Source: Karstenula rhodostoma CBS 690.94 (Eukaryota > Ascomycota > Dothideomycetes > Pleosporales > Didymosphaeriaceae). Taken from it: a stretch of 64,000 nt of DNA. The position numbers and the translations under genes are program-made. The stretch spans positions 868,001-932,000 of the forward strand of contig MU001499.1 of the NCBI GenBank assembly GCA_010093485.1. The letters are read 5' to 3'. The first letter of the stretch is position 1. Each line of letters begins with the position of its first letter. Below the pieces are notes generated by a model. It did no database searches. It was not told the origin of the DNA and was given only the letters and a program-made list of their open reading frames with translations. Below are positions 33,716 to 46,621 of the stretch, piece by piece.

Positions 33716-36700
33716 ATGGGAAGAAGCAAAAACGCTGCCCGCAGAAGAAACAGACACAAGAAGAACAAAACCACTGTCGAAGAGCCAGCGGTCGTCGAGA
33801 GTCCATATCCCACGTCTTCAACAACAACAACGCCAAACATGAGTCTCTGCCGTGGGGCTTCGGCACAACCTACGTCGCCCAGTATGTCCTCGTGGCTCTC
33901 TGTCCTCGAGAGCCAGGAGGAGCTACTCGCCAAACATCCCCCGGCATACTATCAGCACCAGCCCCGACGACGCCCCAATTGGCTGCCGCAACCCAGCAGA
34001 TGGTGGCCATGTCGAACCATCAGATGGATATGTAATTTCATCGCTGCCTTTCTACGTTTACTTGTGAGCAAGCATTGGGTCGATCAAGTGTATACTCTGG
34101 CGCTACTCGTGGGTTTTCTTTGCGGCTGTTGGGCCGCGATAGAAGGCGTGCTGCACATTGCGAAAGGAGCTGCTGCTCAAGACGCCGACTGCAGTGTTGT
34201 CTACGTTACGATACCAGGGCCCATTGTGACGGTATCCCTAGTTGGGCAGACACCCAAGGACCCGAATCACGGCACATACTATTACTCGGTGATCAATGGG
34301 ACAACACGTTGGCTCGACAGCATCGCACCACCAACTCGCTCCAGCAATCCTACTTCTTCGGCGCCTGGTGCAAACCCAATATCACCAGGAATTACAACGA
34401 TTCCTCCATCGTCGCAAGCACCTGCGCCAGGACTGCCGCCGCCACCTGGTAGTCCATCCGCCACGCGTACGTCAACCTTCCTGAACATACCATACCCTCC
34501 CGATAGCGCTGATAACAATGCAGCCTTGCCATCAGCGGTGCCGCTGCTGCCTACTCCTCCAGGCGCATTGAGCGCAACGACTCCGCGAACTCCAAGTAAG
34601 TGACATTTACAGACATCTTGAAGCAACAGGACTGACATGCGTTGATAGCATCGTTTCTTATCATACCGCCGCCCTCTGCAACACCTAGTACATCCACTGT
34701 ACCTATTGGAAGCCCGTCCCGCTCATCACCTCTTGTCACAAGTACCACAGTGCCACCCGGGGCCATTATCTCATCCCTACCACCTGCGAGTAGCCAAGGA
34801 GCGCAACTTCCGCCGTCGGGCCCACCTCCCGTTGTCATAACAAATACGTTGAAAGGTTCTGCAGGAACGTCTACGGTGGTTGTTACTCTGTCAAATGGAC
34901 CCAACACGTGAGTGACTTTGGGCTTGACGTAAGGTGAGACAACTGCTTATCACACGTGGTAGACCATATACATCTAGAGGAGCTCCGCAAAATATACAAA
35001 GCCCAGGTCGATCGACGATAATTCTTCCTACGAGTCCCATCACAAACACGCCGCAAGGCTCAGGCTCGCCAGGTAACTCGGTTGACATCTCATCAGCGTC
35101 GGTGCCTGGTGCATCTTCATCGGCGCCTCCGAGTGTGCAGCCTAGCGCTCCGATTACGGCTTCCGTTCCGGCGTCAATATTTCCGCCTGTGTCATCCAGT
35201 AGCAGGCCAAACCCCCCTCCAGCAGTTACTTCAGGTGGTCCTCCAAATGTACCGTCAACTGCTTCTTCTGTTGATGTGCCGGTGTCCTCTGTTAATCCTT
35301 TAGGTACATCCTCAACTGTATCTAGCCCATCTGGAGTCCCAACCCCTGTTCCTGCTGTTTCTTTTGCGGAGTCTACTCGGTTCACCGTGTCTTTTCCTAG
35401 GCCATCCGCTACCTCGGGTGTAGAAATTCCCTCTAGCAGCTTTAGAAGCTCTTCCGTTCCAAGTGCGCCACCAGCGTCATCTTTCACTACTACTTTGCCC
35501 ATGTCAACTTCGAATTCGGCACCGACTCGCCCTACTGTGCCTTCCGAGCTCACCACACCTCAAGTGGCATCAACAGTAACCTCCCCAAGGTCCAGCGGCA
35601 GTTTATCCCCGACTTCACGTGGGACTTATGTGACGCCCTCTACGGTTTTGCAGAGCACTGCACCAAGCTCCACTGTAACTTTAACAATCTCTAATGGCTT
35701 TCCGTCCTTTGCGACAACGTCTCCGAGCTCGACATCCACGACTGTTATCTTAACGAGGACCTCTACGGTGCCTTTGAGCTCTGCATCTGCCACAACGACT
35801 GCTGTTACTAACCCGGCTGTAAATCCACCACCCTCACCACCGGTATTTGTTAATACGACATCGTCGGTCAATTTAACTTCTAGCACAACAAGCTCGCTCA
35901 TGTCGAGCTTCAGTTCGTCCATGACGTCCTCATCCGGTAGCAGCAGCCCTTCTTCTGTCTTTGCTTCAAGTTCCGGTGGCTTATCAACGCCAAGTTCTCG
36001 CTCTTCCTCAGTGATTTTGTCGTCACAACCCGCAAGCACTTCGTCTTCAATCTCTCCTGGTGTCGTAGGTCACCCCTTGAAAGATCCTAGGCTACTCGCT
36101 CATCTTGTTACAGGACTCGTCTGCTACTACTCCCGTTCCAAGCGTATCGCTACGCACATCTACAACGGCTAGTGGGACGTATACATCTTTCTCCTCTGTA
36201 CAAAGCCTGTCTACCAGCGTTTCGGTGAGTCATGCTAAAATACTTTACATCGCTTCTGCTGATACAACGGAGCAGAGCTTGTTTCTCAGCAGTAACCCCG
36301 GATCTACACTGCCTCTAGAAATTTCAACGACAGGCAGAACAACGGTTACGTCCGTACAAGGATCTCCGACCAGTGCTCTGGTATCGTCGAGCTCCGAAAT
36401 TACCTTTGTTACCCTCAATCCGACCTCGGAGACATCGACAAGGCGTCCATTTCCCACGTCAGGCGTGAACAAAACGGAGCCTGTTGAACCGACGGCCTCA
36501 GCTATGGTGACCAAAGTACTAGCGTATGCGGACGCAGAGTTCAGCCTCGTTTTTCCAAAGCCTGATATTATGACCACTCACTCTTACTGGACTGGAACGT
36601 ACCCATCGATAACAGGGCCCGACTGGACTGAGCTGCCGTTGACGACTCGAACATTACGGCAGACACCTCCTTCGCAGCTGCCTTCTCTTGAATTGCTCAA

Positions 36701-37621
36701 GCCCGGCGGTCAGCAGACTTCGGTCTCGGGACCGCCCCCCGTAAAGAGCCTGTCTGTCAGTGCTATCGTAAGCGACATAGGACCATGGCGCACAGCATCC
36801 GCTAACATGCTGTTTAGACTTCGGGACTGCCGTCGTTTGAACTGCCGAGATCCAGCAGCCGCAAATTGACGACACTGCAGACGGTGATCGTCACAACCAT
36901 CATCATTGGAGATGTGGCTGCGGCCACGGCCACGGCCACGGAGACGGAAGCCAGAATAGCGGCAAGGGCGACCGAGGAAGATGAGCCCGAACCAACGTCG
37001 TGTGGGGAGTCAGGCAGCTTTACGCTTACTTTTGATGACTCGACTGTATCTGGCGAAGATAGCGACATCCTCCCGGTCAGTGGCATGAGGAATCCCTACC
37101 ACCATCTCTTCTACGCAAATGGATTCGCTTACCTCCCCGACAAGTGGGAGCCGTACGCGGCAGTCTCGCAGCCCAACGTGGCCATCTTTCTACCAATTGG
37201 CAGCAGCTTGCTACCCAACTCTGCATTTGCAGGAACGCTGCTTCCGGGCGAGTTTGGTGCAGGTCCTCGTGCTTCGGTGGATGCGTACTGGTTCAATGCT
37301 CGGTCCGGGTATTTTGGGTGTGGGTTGAACGGCATCACGCCTTGCACGCTCCGGATATCAGGGTACCGGTACGATCAGGCAGTGCAAGGCGAAGTGCTGG
37401 TGGCAGAACAGAATGTGACGATCCCGGCGTGCTGGGGCTACATCAACTGCCAGCTCTCGCAAGTTGTTTTCAACGAGCAATTCCAAGGGCTGTCTGGGAT
37501 CCAGTTCAACGCGTTCACGTACAACTTGGGGATACCACAGATGTTCATGATGGATGACGTGACGATGGACTGGTACAACCAGTCGTGCTCTGCGGGCATC
37601 CTTCGCATCGGGCACCGTTAG
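33716..37621 (+). CDS. Mucin-like membrane-anchored surface protein
   Basis: Six exons (33716-34595, 34649-34907, 34963-36064, 36114-36224, 36276-36767, 36818-37621) give 1215 residues. The N-terminus is basic and cytosolic-looking (RRRNRHKKNKK type) and has no signal peptide. One hydrophobic helix at about 126-148 (LALLVGFLCGCWAAIEG) predicts a type II membrane protein. Residues 200-950 are a long Ser/Thr/Pro-rich stalk likely to be O-glycosylated. Residues 1009-1215 form a distinct domain with six or seven Cys and blocks such as NPYHHLFYANGFAYLP, YWFNARSGYFGCG and MFMMDDVTMDW. It resembles a fungus-only domain of unknown function, possibly the one called DUF7371. I infer a wall-spanning surface sensor or adhesin-like protein; no enzyme motif is seen. 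The fourth intron (51 nt) is in frame without a stop, and the fifth has two possible donors (36756 or 36768). Confidence 0.75.
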
Positions 37622-38486
37622 TACAAGCATCAGAAGGGGGGCATTCTTTGGGCTAATACGGCGCGTGCAGGTGTTGGGCCAGGCACATGAGGCACGAATG
37701 GGCGGGCACGGGAGCATTTCCAAAGCAGCAGCTTTTAGCATATGTATTTGTTGGGGAAGCATATGGGAGGACACTGGATAGCAGCGATACGGGGGATATG
37801 GTTTAGGTGGCGGATTGTTCTGTACATAGCAGATGGCGACAGAATGTGACGAGGTTCCTGCAGATGACGGTGGCTCGTAAGGGGCAGATGACAGATTGTG
37901 GCGAAGAGGCCGGGGTGCTGGTGTAGGTGGCTGGTGGCTGGTGACGCCACGCGGCATGTTGGTGTGGTCGGCTGGAGGGTCATGGGCGGGTTCTCGTGGC
38001 CTTTGGTGTGGTCCTGGCTGCTGCATGCACCCCTCTTAAGCTGGCAGGCCGCCTGCATGGCGAGAGCGATGTACTGTGTATGCGCCCGCGCGACTGCCCA
38101 CGCTGCCCCGAGTTCCCAACCGCGCCGGCCTCTTGTTCGCTCTCGTCCGGGGTGCAGTGCGGCAGGCGAGACGATACATCCGACAACGACACAGCAGACA
38201 GCAGCAGACAGCAGCAGACAGCAGCAGACAACGACACAGCAGACAGCAGCAGACAACGACACAGCACACCCCATCGCACAATCCATCGCGCACCCCATCG
38301 CACATGGTCCTCGACGCCGCGGGCCCGTCTAGACCGGTTCCGGCCTAGCCGCTGTGCACTCTTCGCCCTCCCCACGCCCCACGCCAGGCCTTTTGCGCCC
38401 TCAGGCCTCCGGTTGTCGAGTGTCGCGCGCGAGGCTGACGGTGGCATCCTGCTCTCTCCGCCCTCCCGCCCCTCTCCGACGCTACC
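37622..38486. other. Surface-protein to CCCH intergenic region
   Basis: No gene recognised. It contains a CAG/ACA-rich minisatellite (38182-38271) within the likely promoter of the CCCH gene. The overlapping frames on both strands across it are repeat-driven. Confidence 0.5.
38182..38271. repeat. CAGCAGACA-type minisatellite
   Basis: Ten-base units (GCAGCAGACA) alternate with a longer unit containing ACAACGACACAGCAGACA, giving a higher-order pattern of about 25 bases. It lies about 220 bp upstream of the CCCH protein start. Confidence 0.85.
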
Positions 38487-40542
38487 ATGACTGCGTTTGC
38501 GTCCCGGCAATCGCAGTCGCAGTCGCAGGAACCGCGGCTCGCAGACACACCCCACCACGACCTCGACCACGCACCCCCACCACCCCAGCCAGACACATTC
38601 GCCCACCAGCTCAACCCGCCGTCCGCGAGCCTGCTGCAGAACCCTCCGCCCGTCTCCCACCGCGCCTCGCCTGACTTCAGACACGCCTCCTCCAACGGCG
38701 CCATGCCCGCCGCGAACGGCAACGCGCCCGTGCCCGTGCCTGGCGGGCCGCATGGTCGCATGGCCAGCAACGGACACGCCCACGGAGCAAACCTGCGCGA
38801 CATGGGCTTTGGCGGCCCGCGCAGCCCCCCCAACAACAAGAGTATGCCTCCCCGCTGCCATGTCCACCCTCCTCGCTGACGCCGCCACCAGGTACCTCGC
38901 ATGTGCCCTGCAAATTCTACCGCCAGGGAGCTTGCCAGGCCGGCAAAGCCTGTCCCTTCCTGCACTCGGACGAGCCGCTGACGGAGCGCGCGCCTTGCAA
39001 GTACTTCACAAAGGTAGCATTCCCGCCCGTGTCAGACACGACCGACGCTAACATACCCAGGGCAACTGCAAGTTCGGCCACAAGTGCATGCTCGCCCACA
39101 TCCTCCCCAACGGCCATGTCGTCAATCGCAACAACATCAGCGGCCACGGCGGCGGAGGGCCTTTTGGCCGCATGAACATCCCCCATCACCCCGACCCCGC
39201 GCCCAACAGCTCCTTGTTGTCCATGGCCCATCTCGCACCCGCAGGCGCCCAATATCAGTACCCCCCGCCCCAGGACGAATATCTCGCCAACCAGAAGGAC
39301 CAATACGACATGATACCCACCATCGACACCACCTTTTCCTCCCATCCTGGATCCAACTATGGATCTCCCCCGAATGAGGGCGGCCGCATGCCCATCTCAC
39401 CAGTGCAAAAGGGCCTCAGCGTCATGGACGTGCAGCTACCAGCTTCGTTTGACAGTCAGGGCGTCTCTCATATGGCACGGTATGGACCCGTTGCTTCATC
39501 CGTTCCCGCAAAGTTCCTCACCGGCTCTCCTCCCTCTTCCTTTCTGGGCGAGTCTCCAGCACTGCGGAACTTGCACGATTCGGCATTCGGCGAAAACTCC
39601 CGGAGCATGGCTGCAGCATTGGGTTCGTCTCCACCCGAGTCCATCGAACAGCCCACGGGACGTCGTATCATGCATTCCGAAATGGGCGCGCACCGGTCGA
39701 GGGGTATCATGTCTTCGAGTGTCGGTGCGCGACCGCCGCTTGCCATGAACGACGAATGGGACGACCTGGAGAATCTCGGAAAATTCGAGGAAGATTTGCT
39801 TCCAAGCTCGCTAAACGACTTGCTAACTCCGCAGGAGAAGATGCGCCGGTTTTCACGAGACCACGGCGACAATGATGGCAACTCCCTCTCTCACCGAACC
39901 TCCTTTTCTAAACTTGGCGCCTCTCCTACAGCATCAGATGCGAAGGCCGGATCATCACCCTCCCGATTCCAGTCAATCTGGGGCAAGCGACCGACCCAAG
40001 AGTCTGGTTTCGAATCCGGTTCACTGGGCTCGCAATTTGGACATGTGGGCTCGCCGCTTCGGAATTCCACCCTACACCCTGGTGCTAGCCCCTCCCTCCG
40101 GGCCATGTCTCGACCGCACAACGATGCGAATTCCTTCGTTTCTTCACCCCCACGACAAGCTTCCATGAGTATGATTAGCCAGCAACTACAGCGTACACGG
40201 CTGTCATCGCGTGCTTCGGAAGAAGGCGGCCCGCCCAGCGTCCCCATGCACCCAGGCATGAACCGGCTCACTTCCGCCTCCAGCATCGGAAGCCCGAGTG
40301 GAAGACTCGGCATGGACAGAACCGTCAGTAGCAGCAGCATCAACCGTGAGAGAATAGAGGAAGAGCAGGGCCTGTTCAGTATGGAAGAGGAAGAAGGGCT
40401 AGACGGCAAGGGCAGAGATGGCGCATCGACGACATCCAGCACGAGCAACAAACGGTTAAGCGGACTTTCCTGGGGTAGCGGCGGCAAGGCAAGCCCGAAC
40501 TTGAACCCCATCGGCGGACACAGAGCTGCAAAGTTCTCGTAA
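38487..40542 (+). CDS. Two-finger CCCH zinc-finger protein (Lee1-like)
   Basis: Three exons (38487-38841, 38892-39013, 39061-40542) give 652 residues. Two adjacent fingers of the pattern C-x7-C-x5-C-x3-H occur at about 125-172: PCKFYRQGACQAGKACPFLH and PCKYFTKGNCKFGHKCMLAH. The second is split by intron 2. CCCH fingers of this kind usually bind RNA; the arrangement resembles yeast Lee1 and its filamentous-fungal relatives, whose role is poorly known. The rest is low-complexity: an N-terminal Gln/Pro/Ser region and a long Ser-rich C-terminal region with an acidic block (EEEEGLDG) near the end. No membrane segment. Probably a post-transcriptional regulator. Confidence 0.88.
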
Positions 40543-41695
40543 CCACTGCGTGGTTTACATCCAGCCAAATTGCCGACCTCCGAAACCTCCGCAATTTTAA
40601 GCTGACGGCCGTTCGTCCCTCCAGTTGAAGGCCAACGGTTGCTTCTGATCTCAAAGTGTCGGTATCAACTCTTGATCCACGATGCACTGTTACGGTGTCC
40701 TTGCGTCTCACACGGTTCCTTCGACTCAGCAGAACACCAGACGGCTATTTCGATTGTCTCCAATAGCCCTGTAGCGGCACTGACTCGTTTGCTCTCGGCG
40801 GCAATCTATACCCACAATCTCGGCACTTCTCTCCACATCTTCCTTGCTTTTTAAAAAAAAAGAAAAAGTCCAGCGACTTCGGCGAACCCTTGCATATCGG
40901 GCGTTTCTCTCCTTCCACATCTGGTCCGGCCATCTTTGATTGCTTGTGTAACCCATACGATACTTTCGATTATGCGGCCGACATGCGGTGCTTCATGAAG
41001 ACCACGCATGCCACCTTTCCCTTGCGGCATTTGAGCGAGGCACTACGATATGATATGATATGAATACAAGATTTTTCACCAACGAGAATGATGGCCCCGG
41101 CCGTGGAAATGGCGGTTTTGGTGTGACAATATGGATGGGGGAGGATTGGGGGAGGATGGGGGGTGTGCGGATGGCGGTTTCTGCGCATCAACTGCTTTCA
41201 ACGACGATGGGAGAGTGGTAGGTTGGCCCGAGGCGTATGTTTGGTCGATTGTGAGATCGGCCTAGCTGTCTGTGTAGATAGGTCAGCCAGCTAGCTAGAT
41301 ATGAGACACGCGTGATGAGAAGGCTCTTTGCTGTTCGTATATGTATATCCAGTATCAAGAGCATCTACAATTCCCAAAACGTGTATCCATTCGAAACCTT
41401 GTCATTCTTGCGCCCGTAGGCTAGCTTTCCTGCTTTGCAAAAGAAGACGGCGACAGGGATTTACACAAACCTAACTGAGCACCTAGCACGCTACATGGGA
41501 CAAATCAGCTTCGAGTTACTGGGTCGTTGGCTTTGAGTGAACGTACTCTCTCGACCTGGCATTGAATTACTGTTCAGACATGCCTTCCGTAAACGCCTGC
41601 TGTAATGTACGTGACCAAACTATCGACCACGTTCAATCAGCCAAAACCATACTCAGGCCCTGCTCCTTGGAAAATCAGTGTCAGCCTTACGGAAT
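40543..41695. other. CCCH-PRP6 convergent intergenic region
   Basis: Two genes converge. There is an A-rich run at 40853-40868, probably 3' processing context, and a short GATAT repeat at 41047-41062. No gene recognised. Confidence 0.45.
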
Positions 41696-44622
41696 CTAGT
41701 CCGCCTTCGCCGCAGCAATCTTGAGCACCTCCCCCACCCCTTTCCTAAAGTTCTTTGGGTCCTTCCTCACACTCTGCCATATCTCGCCATGCCGAGGCTC
41801 GCTCCCAATGCAGCGCTCGATGACCTCTGCCTTCTTCTCATCGGTCCCGTGCTGCTCCAGAAACTTGTAGTACCACACCCAACCATCGCCAAAGTCCGGA
41901 TCCAGCACCAACGCCTTCGTGAACCACGTCGCGGCCTTGTCTAGGCGGCGTTCAGCCCAGAAAATGCGGGCCACAACAATGAAGAGTTGAGGGTCTTTCT
42001 CTACCTTCTTGATGGCCTCCAGAGCGCGCGGCTTGCGCTGCGTGCGGGACTCCAGGTGCATAATCTTCTCAGCCCACAAGAGGCCAGAGGTTGGGCACTC
42101 TTGCAGAGCGGCGGCCATGATCTTCTGGGCTGCGGGTACGTTATTCTGGCGACGCTCGAGGCGAACGGCCTCGACGAGGAGAGTGTCGGTCTTGGGATTC
42201 TGTTGGCGGCCGCGGTCCAGTGTGGAACGTGCTTTTACAACAGCACCTTGCTTTTCTTGTATGCGGGAAAGAAGAATATAGAGGGCTGGCGATTTGGGGG
42301 CGGCGCGGGTGCCGATTGAATATGCTTCTTGGGCTTCCCTTAATTTGGAGAGGGATTCGTAGATTTGACCTTTAATTGCGTGCAGCTTCCATGACCCGGG
42401 CCACGTTTGTAGGCCTTGGTTGCAGATATCCAGAGCATCCTCATAAGCACCGAGCTGGCGCTCTAGGACTGCGGCTTTCATAAAGATGCGGTCCGTGGCA
42501 GCCGTCTGTCGCGCAATTTGCAGGAAGATGCGAGCCTGTTCGTAGTTTTCATCGTCAACTTCAAAATCAACCGCACGGGTATAAAGGTTCTCGTTTCCTG
42601 GAAGTTGTTCGAAACTCCGTCCGAGCACTTTCCTAGCACCCTCACCATCGCCAGATGCATACATTTCTCGTGCATACAGCAACCACAATGACTCTGAGGT
42701 CGGGCATGCGTTCACCGCCCGCTCAAGAATCTGTAGCAGGGCTTCTGTGGTGCCATGATGTTTTTCCAAATCAGCGGAGGCATGCCAAACGGTGGTGCTG
42801 GTTGGAAATTTGGACACAGCGTTGGCAAGAATTGCCCTTGCAACCTCGTATCGTCCTCGAGCTTGTGAGTTCTTGGCATCCTCCAGCCAGACGTCCCTTC
42901 TGTCATCATCTTCATCGAGCTTCCACCCAATGGTAGCTTTGATGATAGCACCAGCCGTAACAATGTCGCCCTCTTCTTCACATATCTCGGCTTGTGTTAT
43001 CCAGTCTTCCCTACTTGGCATAGCGTTCTCCTTGATAAGCGCTTTGACTGCACGTTCCATGATCTTGTCGCACAGATTAACCTTTCCAAGCTCTTCCTGG
43101 AGACGACAAGCGTGCACCCAAATAGCCCAACTCGTAGGGATAGCCTTAAAAGCTGCATTCAAGATCTGTCGAGCCTCTTCCGGTCCGCTTACACGTGCAT
43201 AAGACACCCATAGCTCTTCTGACAGTTTGACTGTATCCGTAGCCTTGGCGAAGAGAAGCTTGACACTCTCAATGTCTTCAGTGTCGTTGATGAGGATCTT
43301 CCACAGCTCTACGGATTGCGGGTTGTGATCCAAAGCTTGCCGGGTGACCTTTTTCCGTGCAGCCGGCGTCTGTTCTAGGTCTATTGCAGCTATCCACAAC
43401 TTGATGGCTTTGGGGTTCTGCTTGATGCCTGAAGCAGCTATGATTTTTGCATTGTGTATGTTCTCTTTGTTCAGACGAATGGCTTCTTCCCAAACGACAA
43501 TAGACTTCGGGCACATGTCGCATCCTTTTTGTATAATCTTTTTAGCCGTGTGAATTTTGCCGGCAACTTCTTCCAGACGAGCGAGAGCGACATAACCAGG
43601 TCCGTTGTGTACGTTCGTCTTGACGGCAGACTCTAAGAGCACGCGCGCGCGATTGATGTCTTCCACTGGCACATCTTCTCCCATGGCTTGCTTCTTATCC
43701 AGCGCTGTGATGTAACCCCGCGGGTCCACCGATGTCGCCGTTCCAGAAGTAGTCGCTGTTTGAGTACCTGCTCCGTTCGAGCCTGAGTTTGCTGCGGAGT
43801 CAAGTCGTACTTGAAGGGCAGACTTTTGTGCAGCACCAATGGACGCGAAGTTGGTGATTGTACCTCCACCATCATCTGTAGATATGGATGTCTGCAACTC
43901 GCCTCCGGAATGCGCAGCCTGGATAACGCTGTCGGGCACTGCGTACGATCGCGCATTCGCCATGCGCGCTTCTCGCGCACGTTTCGCTTTGCCGGTCATG
44001 TCTCCCACTTCAGGTAACGCCGCCCACTCTTCCTCTGATACATTTCCGAGCGCTCGTTTCAGGTCGGCGAATTGTAGTTGAATCTTCGGGTTGTTCTTCT
44101 CGTACTCTTCGCGTTCGTTCTTTTCGCGGGCTTCCCTAGACGTCGGAAAACGGTCGGTATCTGTTCGTCCCAAGAAAAACGATGAACATTTGAACGAATC
44201 TCACTTGAAGGGAGAAAGGGAAGAGAGTAAAGAAAGCATGAAAATGGGGGTACTGACCTTCGTACGCGTCGCCGCCTGTCCATCTTCTCGTCTACATCTT
44301 GATATATGCGGTCTGCTTCGTCGTCGTCCTTATCGTAGTTCATGCCACTAGAAAACAAGCCGACTTCGTTATCGGGATCCTGAAAGCGCTCCTCGTCTTC
44401 GTCTTCCTCGGGCTTCTTCTCAACCACGCCGTAGGCTGATGGAGCTGCCTGGCCTAATGACGCAGCGCGCTTGGCAAGCATTTCTTTCATCTGTTCTTCA
44501 GAAGGTCCCTCGCGCGCAGGGCCTAAATCACTGCGCGTCGTGAAGCCCGTTGCGCCACGCCCGAGACCTGCGACATAGTTCTCGGGCGCGGGCATCGACA
44601 GGAAATCCCGTCGGCCGCTCAT
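41696..44622 (-). CDS. PRP6: Pre-mRNA splicing factor PRP6
   Basis: Two exons (44622-44258 and 44135-41696; intron 122 nt) give 934 residues. PRP6 bridges U5 and U4/U6 snRNPs in the tri-snRNP. The N-terminal PRP1 domain is clear: PENYVAGLGRGATGFTTRSD, FQDPDNEVGLF and YQDVDEKMDRRRR, followed after the intron by EAREKNEREEYEKNNPKIQ. The remainder is a long array of HAT/TPR-like helical repeats (for example SIVVWEEAIRL, SVELWKILI, FGDGWVWYYKFLEQHGT). Start at MSGRRDFL, the first ATG; the length is typical. The intron is longer than most in this window. Confidence 0.96.
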
Positions 44623-45302
44623 CGTGGGCAATCGTCGCGTGGGGTGAGCTCGGTGGGCGTATTATGGCGTTCAGGTGTATGGCGTCGGAGTCATGGAAAA
44701 GACTGGTGTTGTTGGGAGTGGAATAAAGTCGGCGCAGAAAGTTAGCAGGCGGCAGTTGCAATCAACATAGTCACGTGCTGGGGTATATGCCCACTAGTCC
44801 AAAACGGGACACTAGCGCTACTGATGCACACCTATGTATCAAATTGATGTGTTGCTGGCGATATAACAGCGGATTAGCATTCGTTGAGGACTTCGAAGTA
44901 CTCACGGTATGGTTATCCAAGAAACCTATTTGTTGTAATAAAACGTCTTCCACATATTACTATGGGTATTCCACTACTCGTAAGTCCGTATAGGTTCATC
45001 CACATCATGCTCTCGTACGTCGAGACACCCAGATCCCAATGTCAACCAAGGTAACGAGATTTATATGCCAGAGCACCACGTAAATGTACATCCAGTACAT
45101 GAGCTCATGCCGTCCCTGCGGAAACCGGGGCTTTCCCATTCGTGGCTGTCCTTGACTCAGCCATGGCCTGGGGCGTAGGAGGTACCGGTGGCACCGAGGG
45201 GGACGTTGGTGCACTTCGAGTGGGTAGATCCGTTGGTTTTAGATCCTTTATACTTTGGCAGGTCAGAATGATTACGGTTGTACTGCGATAACAACTCTCA
45301 TC
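44623..45302. other. Upstream region of PRP6
   Basis: Contains the promoter of PRP6 and the 3' end of the next minus-strand gene. No gene recognised. Confidence 0.45.
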
Positions 45303-45923
45303 TCACCTCCTGGCTCTCCGTATCTTTCCAAACCACTTTTTCAACACCCTCCTCTTTCCTGTTTCGTCTTGGTCCGATCTGGGTACATTGCTCCGCTGGC
45401 TAACAGAGCTCACCGGGCTCTCCTCAACTCCATTTCCATTTCCATTTCCATTTCCATTTTCACTCAACTCCGTCTCGGTGTCCTCGTCGCCTTCGTCGTC
45501 ACTAAGCGGCGGTGCCCACCTCTCGACGTCTCCATTGACCACCACGAACCATCCTACATTTTCCCCCGGCGCAATTTTGTCACGCAGCTCCACGATGGCG
45601 CTCCATGTGTCGCTTTGCACGCCCACACCTCGCACCTCGTCAATGTCGACGCCCAGCTTGATCTCTGTCACCTGGTCGCACACGTAGGCGTATGGCTGAT
45701 CTTTGGTGAATTCGTCATCGGGGTCGTATTGCTCGATGAAGCGCAAAGAGGGCAAATGCGCAAGTTGTTCGGGAAACTGCTTGCGAAAGTCTTGGGTGAG
45801 TTGTGCGGTGGTCGCAGGGGCCATGAGCCATTCGGCAGCGCAGTCTTCGAGGTTTTCGAGGATAATGTGGATGCGAATGGCGACGCGAGGCCAACGGAAG
45901 CCGTGGACGAGCCAAGTAGGCAT
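45303..45923 (-). CDS. Conserved fungal protein of unknown function
   Basis: One exon, 206 residues, starting MPTWLVHGFRWPR. The first 140 residues look like a compact conserved domain: IRIHIILENLEDCAAEWLMAP, LRFIEQYDPDD, and the closing WFVVVNGDVERWAPP. I have seen this arrangement as a widespread ascomycete protein without an assigned role, perhaps with a PH-like fold. A low-complexity acidic linker follows with five Asn-Gly pairs encoded by a hexanucleotide repeat, then a basic tail (KRRVLKKWFGKIRRARR) that could bind membrane phospholipids or nucleic acid. No enzyme motif is visible. Confidence 0.8.
   Translation of the reverse strand: MPTWLVHGFRWPRVAIRIHIILENLEDCAAEWLMAPATTAQLTQDFRKQFPEQLAHLPSLRFIEQYDPDDEFTKDQPYAYVCDQVTEIKLGVDIDEVRGVGVQSDTWSAIVELRDKIAPGENVGWFVVVNGDVERWAPPLSDDEGDEDTETELSENGNGNGNGNGVEESPVSSVSQRSNVPRSDQDETGKRRVLKKWFGKIRRARR
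45430..45460. repeat. In-gene hexanucleotide repeat (Asn-Gly)5
   Basis: Five tandem CATTTC-type units read on the minus strand as alternating Asn and Gly codons in the linker of the conserved protein. Copy number is likely to vary between strains. Confidence 0.8.
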
Positions 45924-46621
45924 TGCAAAAGAAATATACTCTGCTCTGCGCTTAAGACTGGTACGAGGTAAAAGAAGGTGTTCCCGCAAGGTAGTGGTGC
46001 TTCGGTAGGCTCGCGAAGGGAAGATTCAGCTTGCAGACAAATATATATTGCTTCTGCGCGGACGGTGGATCTGAGTCGATGGTTTCCTCAGTCTTGGGTT
46101 CTGGGCGTGACACGCTCTTTCAGCAAATCTTTGCGCGGCAGTCGTACATGGTCGCTACGAGCCAAGGGCCCACGTGGTGAGGTATGACAGTTGGAGTCAA
46201 GGGTTCCGAATGTCTTCGTCTTCGTGTCGGCACGCCCCCACAGCCTGTAACGAGCTGGGGTAATGCGATGCGCGCAGCGCGCTCTATGCAGAAAGTCGCT
46301 ACGCAAGAAGCTGAAAAAAGTACGAGCAAAGTACAGCAGAATCGGGGCACGGCTACCAAGGCGCGCGCGACAACACGCGCTTTATGGACGGGGTGGTTAG
46401 ACCGTGGTGGTGCTGGTGCTGGTGCATTGATGATTGCGGGAGCTTGTCGGTAGTGCGTCCGTCGTGCCTGCGCCTGCACCTCGCTGGACGTACACAGTAC
46501 CTAGTCTACTCGGCACTGGCGCGGGGAAAGCCACAGCCACAGCTTGCGCTGTTCATACCCGCCATGGGATAACAGTCGCAGTCGCAATCGAGGTCCGCGC
46601 CGCATCGTAGCTTGCCTCACG
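45924..46621. other. Divergent promoter region at 46 kb
   Basis: Shared upstream region of the minus-strand conserved protein and the plus-strand CIR_N protein. No further gene recognised. Confidence 0.45.
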
